64,000 nt of DNA, taken from Sinorhizobium terangae. GTDB lineage: Bacteria > Pseudomonadota > Alphaproteobacteria > Rhizobiales > Rhizobiaceae. The stretch lies in NCBI RefSeq assembly GCF_029714365.1, contig NZ_CP121659.1, positions 1,550,001 through 1,614,000 on the forward strand, written 5' to 3'. The translations under genes were made by a program, and so were the position numbers. The notes below the pieces were generated by a model, which was given only the letters and a program-made list of their open reading frames with translations, did no database searches and was not told the origin of the DNA. Below are positions 36,854-50,413 of this stretch, piece after piece (within the stretch, counting starts at the first letter, position 1; each line of letters opens with the position of its first letter).

Positions 36854-37670
36854 CGCCGCCTTGCACTTTCCTGTTGCGCCCTGCCGGTGCACCGGAGCCG
36901 CGCGGATTTTCGCGCGTGAACCGGTCGAGCGAAGAGATGACGCCGCGCAGCACCTGGATTTCAGATTCGGTAAAGGATGGTCTCGTTAGAACAGCGCGGA
37001 GATTTTCGACCAATTTCGGCTTTTTGTCGGCGGAGCGGAAGTAATTGCGCGCTTCCAGGGCGTCTTCCAGATGCTCGAACAGACCCTGCAGATGTTCCTT
37101 GGTCGCCGGGCGCTGTGGGATCGCCTGGAACGACGTTTCTTCTTCCGATTCCATGCCGGTCTTCATCCACTCGTAGGACATGAGCAGCACGGCCTGTGCG
37201 AGGTTCAGCGAAGCGAAGGCCGGATTGACCGGGAAGGTCACGATCTCGTCGGCCAGCGCCACTTCCTCGTTGGTGAGGCCCGTGCGTTCGCGGCCGAAGA
37301 TGATGCCGACCGCTTCCCCGCTTTTGAATCGCTGGCGCAGCGTGCGTGCGGCGATGATCGGCGAGCGCACGGGCTTGTAGCCGTCGCGGTCGCGGGCCGT
37401 GGTGGCGTAGACGAAGTTCAAGTCCGCGATCGCCTGCTCGAGCGAGCCATAGAGTTTGGCGCCATCGATGACGTGGTCGGCGCGGCTTGCAGCGGAGCGC
37501 GCCTTCTCGCTCGGCCAGCCATCCCGCGGATTGACGAGGCGCAGTTCCGACAGCCCGAAATTGGCCATGGCGCGCGCCACCATGCCGATATTTTCGCCGA
37601 GTTGCGGATAAGCGAGAATGATCGCCGGACCTTCCGTCAGTAGTTCGCGCTCGCTGTTGGTACCTGCCAT
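36840..37670 (-). CDS. trmJ: tRNA (cytidine/uridine-2'-O-)-methyltransferase TrmJ
   Basis: The 276-residue SPOUT enzyme shows the knotted methyltransferase motifs [28 protein letters not shown] and [13 protein letters not shown]. TrmJ 2'-O-methylates nucleoside 32 of tRNAs. The C-terminal region after residue 170 is charged, ending in a Gly/Lys/Arg tail. The stop overlaps murI. Confidence 0.9.
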   Translation of the reverse strand: MAGTNSERELLTEGPAIILAYPQLGENIGMVARAMANFGLSELRLVNPRDGWPSEKARSAASRADHVIDGAKLYGSLEQAIADLNFVYATTARDRDGYKPVRSPIIAARTLRQRFKSGEAVGIIFGRERTGLTNEEVALADEIVTFPVNPAFASLNLAQAVLLMSYEWMKTGMESEEETSFQAIPQRPATKEHLQGLFEHLEDALEARNYFRSADKKPKLVENLRAVLTRPSFTESEIQVLRGVISSLDRFTRENPRGSGAPAGRNRKVQGGGDNE

Positions 37671-37741
37671 TTCTCAAGCCTTCGCCTTCTGTTCGGCGCT
37701 TCCCTCGCACAATTGTTCACGAAATTAAAGTCCGGCGTCCA

Positions 37742-39743
37742 TCAGCCTTGAAGACGACTACCCTCAGCAACGTGAAGTCGCTCCAGCGATATGGAGATCA
37801 TCTCCTGCCCGAGTTGAGCGTCGTCCTTGGAGATCGGCAAGTGGCGTTCGACAGGTGCAGCCACCTGGCGGGTTTCATAGAAATAGGCTGCGCCAGTCTC
37901 GCGGACCTTGCCGGCGGTCTCCAGGTTCTTTTCGATCTCGGCGACGAATTGGGCCGTGTCGCCATCGGCCGCGTTCGGCATTCGCCGGGCGAAGATGCGG
38001 GCCCAATAGGTGCAGCCCATGAAGACCGCCAGCGTCTGGCGCACATGGCCTGGGCGCGTAACGAGCTGCCAAGAGGCGCCGAGCGGTTTGGCAGCCGCCG
38101 CCAGATCCCTGTATGCGCGATCGAGCGCCTGCGATTGGACAATCAATGACAAACCCGATGTACCTTTCTTTGCATCTTCAAGCAGCGCCATCAAAGCGTT
38201 GCACCAGGCCTTAATCGCCGCATCAAGCGTGGTGCGCGTCCGCGTCGGAAAGACGAGAAAGGCAACCGCCGCGCCGGCGACGGAGCCGATGAGCGTTTCC
38301 TCGAGACGCAGTTGCAGAAGGTGTGGTGTCAAAACGCCCATCAGGCTGTAGACCAGCGAGAGGACGATTGAGATGAAGAAGGTCATCGCCGCGTAGGACA
38401 CAGCCAGGAAATAGAACGCGAGGAAGATGCAGGCGGCGCTGAGCGGCAGGATGACATAGAAATTGCCCGCGACCGCTGTACCAAGCGCGATGCCGACGAC
38501 AATGCCGAACAGCGTTCCCGCCGAGCGCTGCAGCGCCTTGATTGCCGTATCGCCGCGCGAGCGCGTGTTGGTGAAAACGAGGAACGCCGCCAGCACCGCC
38601 CAGAACCAGCGGTCCCGCGAAAGCATCAGCCCGAAGACCATCGCAATGCCCGTGGCGAGCGTGATCTGGATCGCCGTCCGCAGCGCGGGATCGGATAAGG
38701 AAAGTTGTAAGCGACCCGTCGAAGGCACACTGCTTGGAGTGGTTGCCGGATCCTGCAGGTCGCTTTCGGAGAGCGCTGCGAGGCTCCAGCCGCCGGCGGA
38801 CGTCGCGAAGCCACAGCAAGGCCTTGGCCGTCTCGATCTGCTTCAAGTTCGAAGCGTCAAGCCGCTTCATTTCGTCTTCGATCTTCTCGGCGTCGCGCGC
38901 CAGCATCGCTTCGACGAGGGGTGCTGGCGGCATCGCCTGAAAACTGAGGACAATGGCGCTCTCGGCGGCGAGATGAATGTCGAAGAGGTCGATGACCAGG
39001 TCCGAGGATGCAAGGCCAGGTTCCGGCTCCGGCCGCCGGTTCTCCGTCGGGATGAGGCTCTCGGCCATCAGCACCGCTTCCTTCAGCCGCTCTTCCTGAG
39101 CCAGCAAGCGGCGACGGTCTATTTCCGTGAAAACAGGCCTGCGGGCGGTTTCGGCCAGTTCGAAGAGGATCTGATCCACGCGCCGTTGAACGCTCGCGGC
39201 GGCGCGCGAGAGATCAATGTAGCGATTGTCGGGAAGAAGACGAGTGCGCACGAGGTGCGCGACGGTTGCGGAGATTGCCGCGCCCATGAACAGCGACGGC
39301 AACTGGTCCGGCGTAGGGCGAAGATAGGCACCGAGGAAATAGGACATGAAGGCGAACATGCCGACGGCGAACCAGCGCTGCCCGTAGCCCCGGCCATAGA
39401 CCGCCAGGAAGATGATGATCAGGAAGATCACGTCGGATATGTAGCGGTGGCTTTCCAGAGCCGAGGCGAGGCTCACCATCGCGACGCCGACGAGGACGGC
39501 AATGATGCGGGTGACCAGCTGTTCGCGCGACGTGCGGTCCCTGACGGCGAGGCCGCCTTCGATGGACAGGGAGACGGCAAGACCATAAGCCGCCGGCGGC
39601 AATGGCGCGACGATGAAGTGAAACGCGATCAGCAGGCAAACAGAAATGACGATCATGGAGGTGACGCGCGACGCCTGCCGCAGGCGGGAAAAGGCCGGAT
39701 CGTTGGCCAGCAACCAATCACGCAAACGAAGCCGAAACGTCAT
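37742..39743 (-). pseudogene. FUSC family transporter gene with an apparent frameshift
   Basis: The first frame starts at ATG 39743 ([10 protein letters not shown]) and encodes a membrane bundle plus a cytosolic stretch ending near [13 protein letters not shown] (about residue 330). It then continues as non-homologous sequence. The second half, in another frame from about 38800, reads [12 protein letters not shown] then a GTG 38728, [21 protein letters not shown] and a second membrane bundle to the stop at 37742. Together they give about 667 residues, the size of one FUSC protein (efflux of aromatic acids or similar). The 2,002-bp span is not divisible by three. A +1 slip within roughly 38730-38800 would join the halves. 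It could be a real mutation, two genes, or an assembly error. Confidence 0.75.
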
Positions 39744-40013
39744 GAGGCGCCTTCTGCCTTTCCGCGGAGGGGCGATGCCGGACGCCGCCGTTATCCCTTT
39801 GCATATCGTCTTCCGCGATCTTTTCAAGCACTGAAGCCGGGTCGCAAAACGATCCCCGCCTTGCACGCGGAAAGCCGCAGGCGACAGTCTCTCCTCCATC
39901 CAAAGTTTCACCCAAGCATGCTTTGCCTTGCCGGTTCACAATGCTATAGGGCTCTGGATTTCTCCCACCGGGGGGCATCGCGTCCGATGCTCCGCAAGCT
40001 ACGAGGCATACCC

Positions 40014-41228
40014 ATGGCAAAGATCAAGGTCGCCAATCCGGTCGTCGAACTCGACGGCGACGAGATGACCCGCATCATCTGGCAGTTCATCAAGGACAAG
40101 CTGATCCACCCCTATCTCGACCTCGATCTCGAATATTATGACCTCAGCGTCGAGAACCGCGACGCGACCGAAGACCAGGTGACAGTCGATGCCGCCAACG
40201 CCATCAAGAAGCATGGCGTCGGCGTCAAGTGCGCGACGATCACGCCGGACGAAGCCCGTGTCGAGGAATTCAAGCTGAAGAAGATGTGGAAGTCGCCGAA
40301 CGGCACGATCCGCAATATCCTGGGCGGCGTCATCTTCCGTGAGCCGATCATCTGCAAGAACGTGCCGCGCCTCGTTCCCGGCTGGACCAAGCCGATCATC
40401 GTCGGCCGTCACGCCTTCGGCGACCAGTATCGCGCCACCGACTTCAAGTTCCCGGGCAAGGGCAAGCTTTCGATCAAGTTCGTCGGCGAAGATGGCCAGA
40501 CGATCGAACACGACGTTTATGATGCGCCCGGCGCCGGCGTTGCGATGGCCATGTACAACCTTGACGAATCGATCACCGAATTTGCCCGCGCTTCGTTCAA
40601 TTACGGCCTACAGCGTAAGGTTCCGGTCTACCTCTCGACCAAGAACACCATCCTCAAGGCCTATGACGGCCGCTTCAAGGACATCTTCCAGAAGGTGTTC
40701 GACGAGGAGTTCGCCGAACAGTTCAAGACTGAAAAGCTGTGGTACGAACACCGCCTGATCGACGACATGGTCGCCTCGGCGCTGAAGTGGTCCGGCGGTT
40801 ATGTCTGGGCCTGCAAGAACTACGACGGCGACGTCCAGTCCGATATCGTCGCCCAGGGCTTCGGTTCGCTCGGCCTGATGACTTCGGTGCTGATGACGCC
40901 GGACGGCAAGACGGTCGAAGCGGAAGCCGCGCACGGCACGGTGACCCGCCACTACCGCCAGCACCAGAAGGGAGAGGAAACCTCGACCAACTCCATCGCC
41001 TCGATCTTCGCCTGGACCCGTGGCCTTGCCCACCGCGCCAAGCTCGACGGCAACGCCGAACTCGCCAAGTTTGCCGACACGCTCGAACGCGTCTGCGTCG
41101 AAACGGTCGAAGCCGGCTTCATGACCAAGGATCTGGCGCTGCTGATCGGTCCGGACCAGCCGTGGCTCTCGACCACCGGCTTCCTCGACAAGATCGATGA
41201 GAACCTCAAGAAGGCAATGGCCGCCTAA
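40014..41228 (+). CDS. icd: NADP-dependent isocitrate dehydrogenase
   Basis: The 404-residue homodimeric type II enzyme makes 2-oxoglutarate, NADPH and CO2 in the citric acid cycle. It begins [21 protein letters not shown] and contains [29 protein letters not shown] (the substrate and metal region) and [18 protein letters not shown] 40014 gives the standard rhizobial length, and a long in-frame upstream extension lies antisense to the FUSC gene. It is monocistronic with a terminator at 41256. Confidence 0.97.
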   Translation: MAKIKVANPVVELDGDEMTRIIWQFIKDKLIHPYLDLDLEYYDLSVENRDATEDQVTVDAANAIKKHGVGVKCATITPDEARVEEFKLKKMWKSPNGTIRNILGGVIFREPIICKNVPRLVPGWTKPIIVGRHAFGDQYRATDFKFPGKGKLSIKFVGEDGQTIEHDVYDAPGAGVAMAMYNLDESITEFARASFNYGLQRKVPVYLSTKNTILKAYDGRFKDIFQKVFDEEFAEQFKTEKLWYEHRLIDDMVASALKWSGGYVWACKNYDGDVQSDIVAQGFGSLGLMTSVLMTPDGKTVEAEAAHGTVTRHYRQHQKGEETSTNSIASIFAWTRGLAHRAKLDGNAELAKFADTLERVCVETVEAGFMTKDLALLIGPDQPWLSTTGFLDKIDENLKKAMAA

Positions 41229-41255
41229 ACCGGCCAAATCCGCAGGAAGTCCTGG

Positions 41256-41285
41256 AACCCGGCCATGCGCCGGGTTTCTTGTTTT
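41256..41285 (+). terminator. Rho-independent terminator after icd
   Basis: The stem AACCCGGC/GCCGGGTT with a short loop is followed by TCTTGTTTT, starting 28 bases after the icd stop. Confidence 0.82.
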
Positions 41286-41360
41286 ATCGGTCCCCCGAGC
41301 GCTACAGCGCGCATGGAACGCATACGCCACTCGCTCATTTCCCGATGGACGTTTCCAACC

Positions 41361-42134
41361 ATGGACATGTGCGGAATGGAGCAAGCGGGATCAAAACCGG
41401 TGCGGCTCGTCGCTTTTGATATCGACGGCACGCTTCTCGGCGATGACGGGGCGGCGAATCGCTTTCGTTCGGCCTGGCAGGCGCTCGACGAGAGCGAAAG
41501 GCCGCTGCTCGTCTACAATAGCGGCCGGCCGATCAACGACATATTTTCGCTGGTCGATGTCGATCAGTTGCCGCCGCCTGAATACGTGATTGGCGGCGTC
41601 GGGACGATGATAGCGGACGCGCGCAGAAGGGAACGGTTGCAGGCGTTCACCGAAGCGCTTGGACCTCCCCTCGACGTCAAGGCCGTCACAGCGGTCATGG
41701 AGACGGTAGAAGGCGCGGTTCCGCAGGCGGCCGTCGACCAACATGCTCACAAGGCGAGCTGGCGTTTGCCGGACGCACGAGAGGAGGAAATCTCTGCCAT
41801 CGGGCAACGGCTGGCAACCGCGGGATTGGACGTGAAGCTGGTCTATTCCAGCAGCCGGGATCTCGACATATTGCCGCGCGCCGGCGGCAAAGGCAGCGCA
41901 CTCGCCTGGATCTGCCGGGAGCTTGCGGTCGATCTCGACGAGGTGGTCGTCGCTGGCGATACCGGCAACGACCGCGAAATGTTCGACATGCCGCGCGTGC
42001 GCGGCGTGGTGGTTGCCAATGCGCTTGCCGAACTGCGCCGGGCCGTAGAGCACGGGAGCCGGCATTTCCTCGCGCGCAACTCCCACGCCGACGGCGTGCT
42101 GGAGGGACTGCGCCACTGGGGCGTCATCGGATAG
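41361..42134 (+). CDS. HAD superfamily hydrolase, sucrose-phosphatase-like
   Basis: The protein of about 257 residues has HAD motifs in order: VAFDIDGTLLGDD (motif I, about residue 17), YNSGRP (motif II), a lysine in GGKGSALAWI (motif III), and VVAGDTGNDREMFD (motif IV). The pattern is that of sucrose/mannosyl-glycerate phosphatase-type Cof hydrolases. The sugar-phosphate substrate is not determined. Several Met codons (41313, 41361, 41376) could initiate; 41361 gives a compact N-terminus. Confidence 0.83.
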   Translation: MDMCGMEQAGSKPVRLVAFDIDGTLLGDDGAANRFRSAWQALDESERPLLVYNSGRPINDIFSLVDVDQLPPPEYVIGGVGTMIADARRRERLQAFTEALGPPLDVKAVTAVMETVEGAVPQAAVDQHAHKASWRLPDAREEEISAIGQRLATAGLDVKLVYSSSRDLDILPRAGGKGSALAWICRELAVDLDEVVVAGDTGNDREMFDMPRVRGVVVANALAELRRAVEHGSRHFLARNSHADGVLEGLRHWGVIG

Positions 42135-42154
42135 GTCCGGTCCTTCGGCGCGCC

Positions 42155-42232
42155 CTGCGGCGCCGCGCTTCTTACCAGACTCTGTAGAACTTTGATTTGC
42201 TGCATCTTTCCTTAAATCAGCTACCTCCTGCG
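42155..42232 (-). repeat. RIME-like mosaic repeat, copy 5 (inverted, shortened)
   Basis: The elements CTGCGGCGCCGCGC, TCTGTAGAACTTTGATTTGCTGCA, CCTTAAATCAG and CCTGCGG follow the inverted order seen at 21906 and 55371. Central parts are shorter. It sits between the HAD and SulP genes. Confidence 0.65.
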
Positions 42233-42330
42233 GACATCAAGGGCTCGAATTTGTTCGGGGTAGCGACTCATATACTCTGACGTCGTCCAGTCCGCTTGCC
42301 CGCCACAGCGGAATCCCGAAAGTCTCGTCG

Positions 42331-43986
42331 ATGCCCGATTCTCTCGTCCCCAAAACGGTAAGCCTCTTCAAGGAAGGATACGACGGCGCGCGCCTGAAGG
42401 CGGACGCCTTTTCGGGGTTGACCGTCGCCATCGTTGCCTTGCCGCTATCCATGGCCATCGCGATCGCCTCGGGTGTTACGCCCGACCGCGGACTGTACAC
42501 CGCGATAGTCGGTGGGTTTCTGGTTTCGCTTCTCGGCGGCAGCCGGGTGCAGATCGGTGGCCCTGCCGGCGCTTTTATCGTGCTGGTGGCTGCAACAGGC
42601 GCCAGGCACGGTCTCGACGGCCTGCTGCTGGCTACGGCGATGTCGGGCGTGATGCTGGTCGCTGCAGGCTACCTGCGGCTTGGCAACTACATCAAGTTCA
42701 TCCCTTACCCGGTGACCGTGGGGTTTACCGCCGGGATCGCGGTAATCATCTTCGCCAGCCAATTGCGCGATCTCTTCGGCCTCACCCTGAGCGGCCGCGA
42801 GCCCGGGCCCATCATCGAGAAGCTTGCGCTTGGTCTTGCCGCCGGTACGGTCAACTGGGCAGCAGTTCTGACCGCGGCGCTGACGATCGGCATCATTCTC
42901 GCGCTGCGCAAGCTGCGGCCGCACTGGCCCGGCATGCTGATTGCCGTTGCTGCCGCTTCTGCCTTCGTCGCTCTCCTGCAGTTGCCGACGGAAACGATCG
43001 GAACGCGCTTTGGCGGCATTCCTCGTGGTCTGCCCTCACCGGCATTCCCGCCGTTCTCGCTCGAGAAGGCGGGCGCCGTCTTTCCTGATGCCGTCTCCTT
43101 TGCGCTCCTCGGTGCAATCGAGTCTTTGCTGTCGGCCGTTGTCGCCGACGGCATGACCGGTCGCCGGCACCGTTCGAGCATGGAATTGATTGCGCAGGGG
43201 ATTGCGAACTTCTGCTCGGCGCTTTTCGGCGGCATCTGCGTCACCGGGACGATCGCCCGCACGGCCACGAATGTGCGTGCAGGCGGGACCAGCCCGGCTT
43301 CCGGCATGCTGCATTCCGTCTTTCTCCTTCTATTCATGCTTCTCGCCGCTCCGCTCGCAAGCTACATCCCGCTCGCGGCGCTCGCCGGCGTGCTCGCAGT
43401 CGTTGCCTGGAACATGATCGAGAAGCCCGCGTTTATGGCGCTCCTACGATCCTCATATGGCGATGCGGTCGTGCTTCTGGCGACCTTCGTCATCGTCGTC
43501 TTCCGCGAGTTGACGGAAGGCATCGTGATCGGCTTCGCGCTTGGCGCGGTGCTTTTCATCGACCGCATGGCAAAGAGCATCTCGGTCGGAGAAACAAAAC
43601 CACTGGAGGCCCTGAAGAAGGAAAATGGTGAGGAAGAACACCCGGTCGTCGCGGACGATCCGGACACGGTGATCTATCGGATCTCCGGTATCTTCTTCTT
43701 TGGCTCGGCCGCAACTGTCGGCACAGTCCTCGACCGCATCGCCGACCAGCGCCGGAATTTCATCCTCGACTGCTCGGAAGTGCCCTTCATGGATTCAACC
43801 GCGGCCAATATCATCGAGGGGACGCTGCGGAAGGCCGAGCGGACGGGCGTGCGTTTCCTCATCACCGGCGCCAGATCGCAGGTGCGCCGTGCGCTTCGCC
43901 AGCATGACGTTCGCCCACCACGTGTCGTGATGCGCGCCTCGGTTCAGGCGGCGCTCGAAAGTATCCGCAGCGAGAAAACCCCATGA
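42331..43986 (+). CDS. SulP family inorganic anion transporter
   Basis: The 551-residue protein has 10 or more membrane helices with the SulP opening SGLTVAIVALPLSMAIAIASGV and the QIGGPAGAFIVLV region. A C-terminal STAS domain (about residues 440-545) has FILDCSEVPFMDSTAANII. SulP proteins move sulfate, bicarbonate or related anions across the inner membrane; the ion cannot be read from sequence. It converges with alaS. Confidence 0.92.
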   Translation: MPDSLVPKTVSLFKEGYDGARLKADAFSGLTVAIVALPLSMAIAIASGVTPDRGLYTAIVGGFLVSLLGGSRVQIGGPAGAFIVLVAATGARHGLDGLLLATAMSGVMLVAAGYLRLGNYIKFIPYPVTVGFTAGIAVIIFASQLRDLFGLTLSGREPGPIIEKLALGLAAGTVNWAAVLTAALTIGIILALRKLRPHWPGMLIAVAAASAFVALLQLPTETIGTRFGGIPRGLPSPAFPPFSLEKAGAVFPDAVSFALLGAIESLLSAVVADGMTGRRHRSSMELIAQGIANFCSALFGGICVTGTIARTATNVRAGGTSPASGMLHSVFLLLFMLLAAPLASYIPLAALAGVLAVVAWNMIEKPAFMALLRSSYGDAVVLLATFVIVVFRELTEGIVIGFALGAVLFIDRMAKSISVGETKPLEALKKENGEEEHPVVADDPDTVIYRISGIFFFGSAATVGTVLDRIADQRRNFILDCSEVPFMDSTAANIIEGTLRKAERTGVRFLITGARSQVRRALRQHDVRPPRVVMRASVQAALESIRSEKTP

Positions 43987-44008
43987 AAAAGGGCGCCGCA
44001 GCGCCCTT
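43986..44008 (-). terminator. Terminator after alaS (and possibly the SulP gene)
   Basis: An eight-base-pair stem AAGGGCGC/GCGCCCTT with a four-base loop begins at the last base of the SulP gene's stop. On the minus strand it is followed by a T run, 22 bases after the alaS stop. Confidence 0.85.
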
Positions 44009-44030
44009 CCCCTGTTCAATCAAGTGCGGT

Positions 44031-46694
<2,664 letters not shown>

Positions 46695-46863
46695 CTTGCG
46701 TCCTATCTGTGCACCATTCGCGGTCGCGACCGCACTTTTCGCCGGCTGCGCACCACTGTCTTCAACCCCGCGTCTATCGGCAATAGACACACCCTCCAGC
46801 AACGTCGGTCCGCCGGAACCTCAGGCTTTTATCTTCCGTGTCCCACGCTGTCCAGACGGCAGC

Positions 46864-46895
46864 AAAAAACCGGCCGTCTCGAAAAACGACCGGCT
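46864..46895 (-). terminator. Rho-independent terminator after recA
   Basis: Read on the minus strand, an eight-base-pair stem (one G-T pair) CCGGTCGT/ACGGCCGG is followed by TTTTTT. It lies about 27 bases after the recA stop and separates recA from alaS. Confidence 0.85.
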
Positions 46896-46922
46896 TTATC
46901 CAAAACTTACCCGCCGCAGATC

Positions 46923-48014
<1,092 letters not shown>

Positions 48015-48074
48015 TTGGTCCCACCTTTAGGTTATTGAAGCTACCGAGGCAATGAAGCCGCCGCAGGAGTTTTT

Positions 48075-48089
48075 GTACATGTTTTGTTC
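48075..48089 (-). promoter_or_regulatory. Candidate LexA box (GAAC-N7-GTAC)
   Basis: Read on the recA strand this is GAACAAAACATGTAC, 61 bases upstream of the recA start. It deviates at one position from the known alphaproteobacterial LexA consensus GAAC/GTTC-N7-GTTC. It sits in the position expected to cover the promoter. Confidence 0.6.
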
Positions 48090-48142
48090 TGTTTTGGCAA
48101 TAGAGTGGCAACCAATTGAATGACAACGGTTATTTTCGTTGC

Positions 48143-48157
48143 GTTCGATTCTTGTTC
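48143..48157 (+). promoter_or_regulatory. Candidate LexA box (GTTC-N7-GTTC, exact)
   Basis: The sequence is GTTC-GATTCTT-GTTC, an exact match to the alphaproteobacterial LexA direct-repeat box (GTTCN7GTTC, known from Rhodobacter and Caulobacter). It lies 129 bases from the recA start and 124 bases from the divergent pfkB-type kinase start, so it could serve either or both. Confidence 0.6.
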
Positions 48158-48280
48158 ACGGGCATTGTACCACATTTCCGCGAAGCCATGCCGCAGCTCG
48201 GCCGGGCTTGGCGGCACCGGCGCGATTCGCCCGTGTCGCGTCTGTGAACTTGAATTGAAGCAGCCCAAAGAGGAGCTTTT

Positions 48281-49228
48281 ATGAAGAAACGGGAAATCGC
48301 CGTGTTCGGCGGCGCCCACATCGACCGTCGCGGCCGCATCAGCGGCGTGACCGCTCCCGGCGCGAGCAATCCCGGTTCGTGGTTCGAGGAGGCGGGAGGC
48401 GGCGGTTTCAATGCGGCGAGAAACCTTGCCCGCCTCGGTCACAGCGTACGAATGATCAGCCCGCGTGGCGGTGACGCTGCAGGCGAGATGGTGGCGGCGG
48501 CAGCGGCCACAGCCGGCGTGATCGATTGCCCCTTCACCTTTCTCGACCGGAAAACGCCGAGCTACACGGCGATTCTCGAAGGCGACGGCAACCTTGTCAT
48601 CGCGCTTGCCGATATGGAGCTCTATCAGTTGTTTTCGCCGCGCCGGCTGCAGCAGCGTGCGATACGCGAAATAGTGGCGGCCAGCGATCTGGTGCTGATG
48701 GATGCGAACCTGCCCGAGGAGACACTCACGGCTCTGATCAACGTTGCGTCGAGGGACGATCGAATTGTAGCCGGCATCGCCGTGTCACCGGCAAAGGTGA
48801 CGCGCTTCAGGAAATGCGTCAGCGGGCTCAGCTTCCTGTTCATGAACGAGGCGGAAGCGCGTGCCCTGACCGGGAGGGATGCCGAAGGGGCCGCAAACTG
48901 GCCGTCACTGTTGCGGGAGGCCGGTCTTGGGGGTGGCGTCGTAACGCGCGGCGGCAGCGCCGCTGTCGCCTTCGATCGCAGCGAGGCTTGCCTCGTCGTC
49001 CCTCCCACCCTGCCCGCGCTTGCGGATGTTACAGGCGCCGGTGATGCATTGGCCTCGGGGTTTCTCACGGCGCGGCTTTCAGGCCTAGATCTTGCCGGAT
49101 GCCTGCGCCACGGGATTGCTGCAGCGGGGATAACGCTTCGCTCGCCTTTTGCTGTTTCACAAGAACTGTCTCCGATCAACCTCGAACAGGCGTTGGCCCT
49201 TGTGCCGCCGCCGCAAATGCTGTCATGA
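48281..49228 (+). CDS. PfkB family kinase, probably pseudouridine kinase
   Basis: The 315-residue protein has the PfkB pattern: GGAHIDRRGRI at the start, GGGGFNAARNLARLG, and the nucleotide-binding DVTGAGDALASGF with the catalytic Asp. Its neighbour is pseudouridine 5'-phosphate glycosidase (137 bases downstream), so the substrate is likely pseudouridine. AGAGGAG precedes the ATG at 48281. Start and direction give a two-gene pseudouridine breakdown unit; the role is inferred from context. Confidence 0.88.
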   Translation: MKKREIAVFGGAHIDRRGRISGVTAPGASNPGSWFEEAGGGGFNAARNLARLGHSVRMISPRGGDAAGEMVAAAAATAGVIDCPFTFLDRKTPSYTAILEGDGNLVIALADMELYQLFSPRRLQQRAIREIVAASDLVLMDANLPEETLTALINVASRDDRIVAGIAVSPAKVTRFRKCVSGLSFLFMNEAEARALTGRDAEGAANWPSLLREAGLGGGVVTRGGSAAVAFDRSEACLVVPPTLPALADVTGAGDALASGFLTARLSGLDLAGCLRHGIAAAGITLRSPFAVSQELSPINLEQALALVPPPQMLS

Positions 49229-49365
49229 GAACTGATGTCGAACGCCGGGCGGAAAGAAAGTGCGCGCAACTCTCCGCCCGCACTCGCTCCGGACTCTTTT
49301 AGAAACGATCTCGATGATCTTTTGTTGATCTCAGCCCAGCATGATCGCGATTTAAGGATAGATTG

Positions 49366-50295
49366 ATGACCAAACCCTCCTCGCCGTCCCTGCCGATGGC
49401 ATATTCCGATGAAGTCGCGGCTGCCAGGGCACGTGGCGCGCCGATCGTCGCGCTGGAATCGACGATCATCACCCATGGCATGCCCTACCCCGGCAATCTC
49501 AATATGGCCCGGAGCGTCGAGGCGATCATTCGTGAACAGGGCGCCGTGCCTGCAACGATTGCGGTCATTCACGGCGTCCTTCACATTGGACTCGACGACG
49601 CGAAGCTGGAGGCACTTTCGAAGACGGAAGGCGCGATGAAGCTCTCGCGCGCCGATCTTGCCTTCGCGATTGCCGAACGCCGCACGGGCGCTACGACCGT
49701 GGCGGCGACGATGATCGCTGCGGCGCGCGCCGGCATCAGCGTCTTTGCCACCGGCGGGATCGGTGGCGTTCACCGCGGCGCGGAAGAGAGTTTCGACATT
49801 TCCGCCGATCTTGACGAGCTCGCCCGCACCGGCGTCATCGTTGTCTGCGCGGGCGCCAAGGCCATTCTCGACATTCCGAAGACGCTGGAGGTGCTGGAGA
49901 CTCGCGGCGTTCCGGTCGTTACCTATGACAGCGAGACGTTCCCGGCCTTCTGGTCGCGCGATTCCGGCATCAAGAGTCCGCTGATGCTGAACAGCCCCGC
50001 CGCGATCGCCAATTTCCAGAAGATGCGCGATCTGCTCGGCATCGACGGCGGCATGCTCGTTGCCAATCCGGTTCCCGAAGAGAGCGAAATTCCACGCGAG
50101 GAGATGGAAATCTACATCACCCGTGCGCTCGACAATGCCGCGAGCGACGAGATCGTCGGCAAGGCTGTCACGCCCTATTTGCTCGACAACCTTTTCCACA
50201 TGACCGACGGCCGCAGCCTCGAAACCAATATCGCGCTCGTGGAAAACAATGCCCGTCTCGCCGCCGAGATCGCCGTTGCACTGACGGCGAAGTAG
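49366..50295 (+). CDS. psuG: Pseudouridine-5'-phosphate glycosidase
   Basis: The 309-residue enzyme splits pseudouridine 5'-phosphate to uracil and ribose 5-phosphate. Conserved features include VALESTIITHGMPYPGN, the TGGIGGVHRGAE lysine/Gly region, CAGAKAILDIPKTLEVLET and FPAFWSRDSG. ATG 49366 is preferred over TTG 49363. A terminator lies 67 bases downstream. Confidence 0.94.
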   Translation: MTKPSSPSLPMAYSDEVAAARARGAPIVALESTIITHGMPYPGNLNMARSVEAIIREQGAVPATIAVIHGVLHIGLDDAKLEALSKTEGAMKLSRADLAFAIAERRTGATTVAATMIAAARAGISVFATGGIGGVHRGAEESFDISADLDELARTGVIVVCAGAKAILDIPKTLEVLETRGVPVVTYDSETFPAFWSRDSGIKSPLMLNSPAAIANFQKMRDLLGIDGGMLVANPVPEESEIPREEMEIYITRALDNAASDEIVGKAVTPYLLDNLFHMTDGRSLETNIALVENNARLAAEIAVALTAK

Positions 50296-50361
50296 CGATG
50301 CAACTTTGCTGGATTAATTCGTTGGAACATTGAAATGATCTAATCCCGGAACTGCTTGAAG

Positions 50362-50389
50362 AAGGCCCGGCACTGCACCGGGCCTTTTT
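50362..50389 (+). terminator. Bidirectional terminator between psuG and cckA
   Basis: The stem AAGGCCCGG/CCGGGCCTT with a CACTGCA loop has a T tract on the plus side. The reverse strand also has CTTC after the stem. It separates convergent psuG and cckA. Confidence 0.85.
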
Positions 50390-50413
50390 CATGCGCCGGA
50401 CACCAGCGCCCGA

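Noticed and set aside
38463..40013. A very long open frame upstream of, and in frame with, icd (antisense to the FUSC gene)
   Set aside because: The sequence is Arg/Asp/Glu-rich shadow coding opposite a membrane protein. icd homology begins only at ATG 40014 and gives the family's normal length.
49310..49362. Possible mosaic repeat before psuG (GATCGCGATTTAAGGATAG)
   Set aside because: Only a short TTTAAGGA piece matches, with no palindromic arms, so it is too weak to list as a repeat copy.
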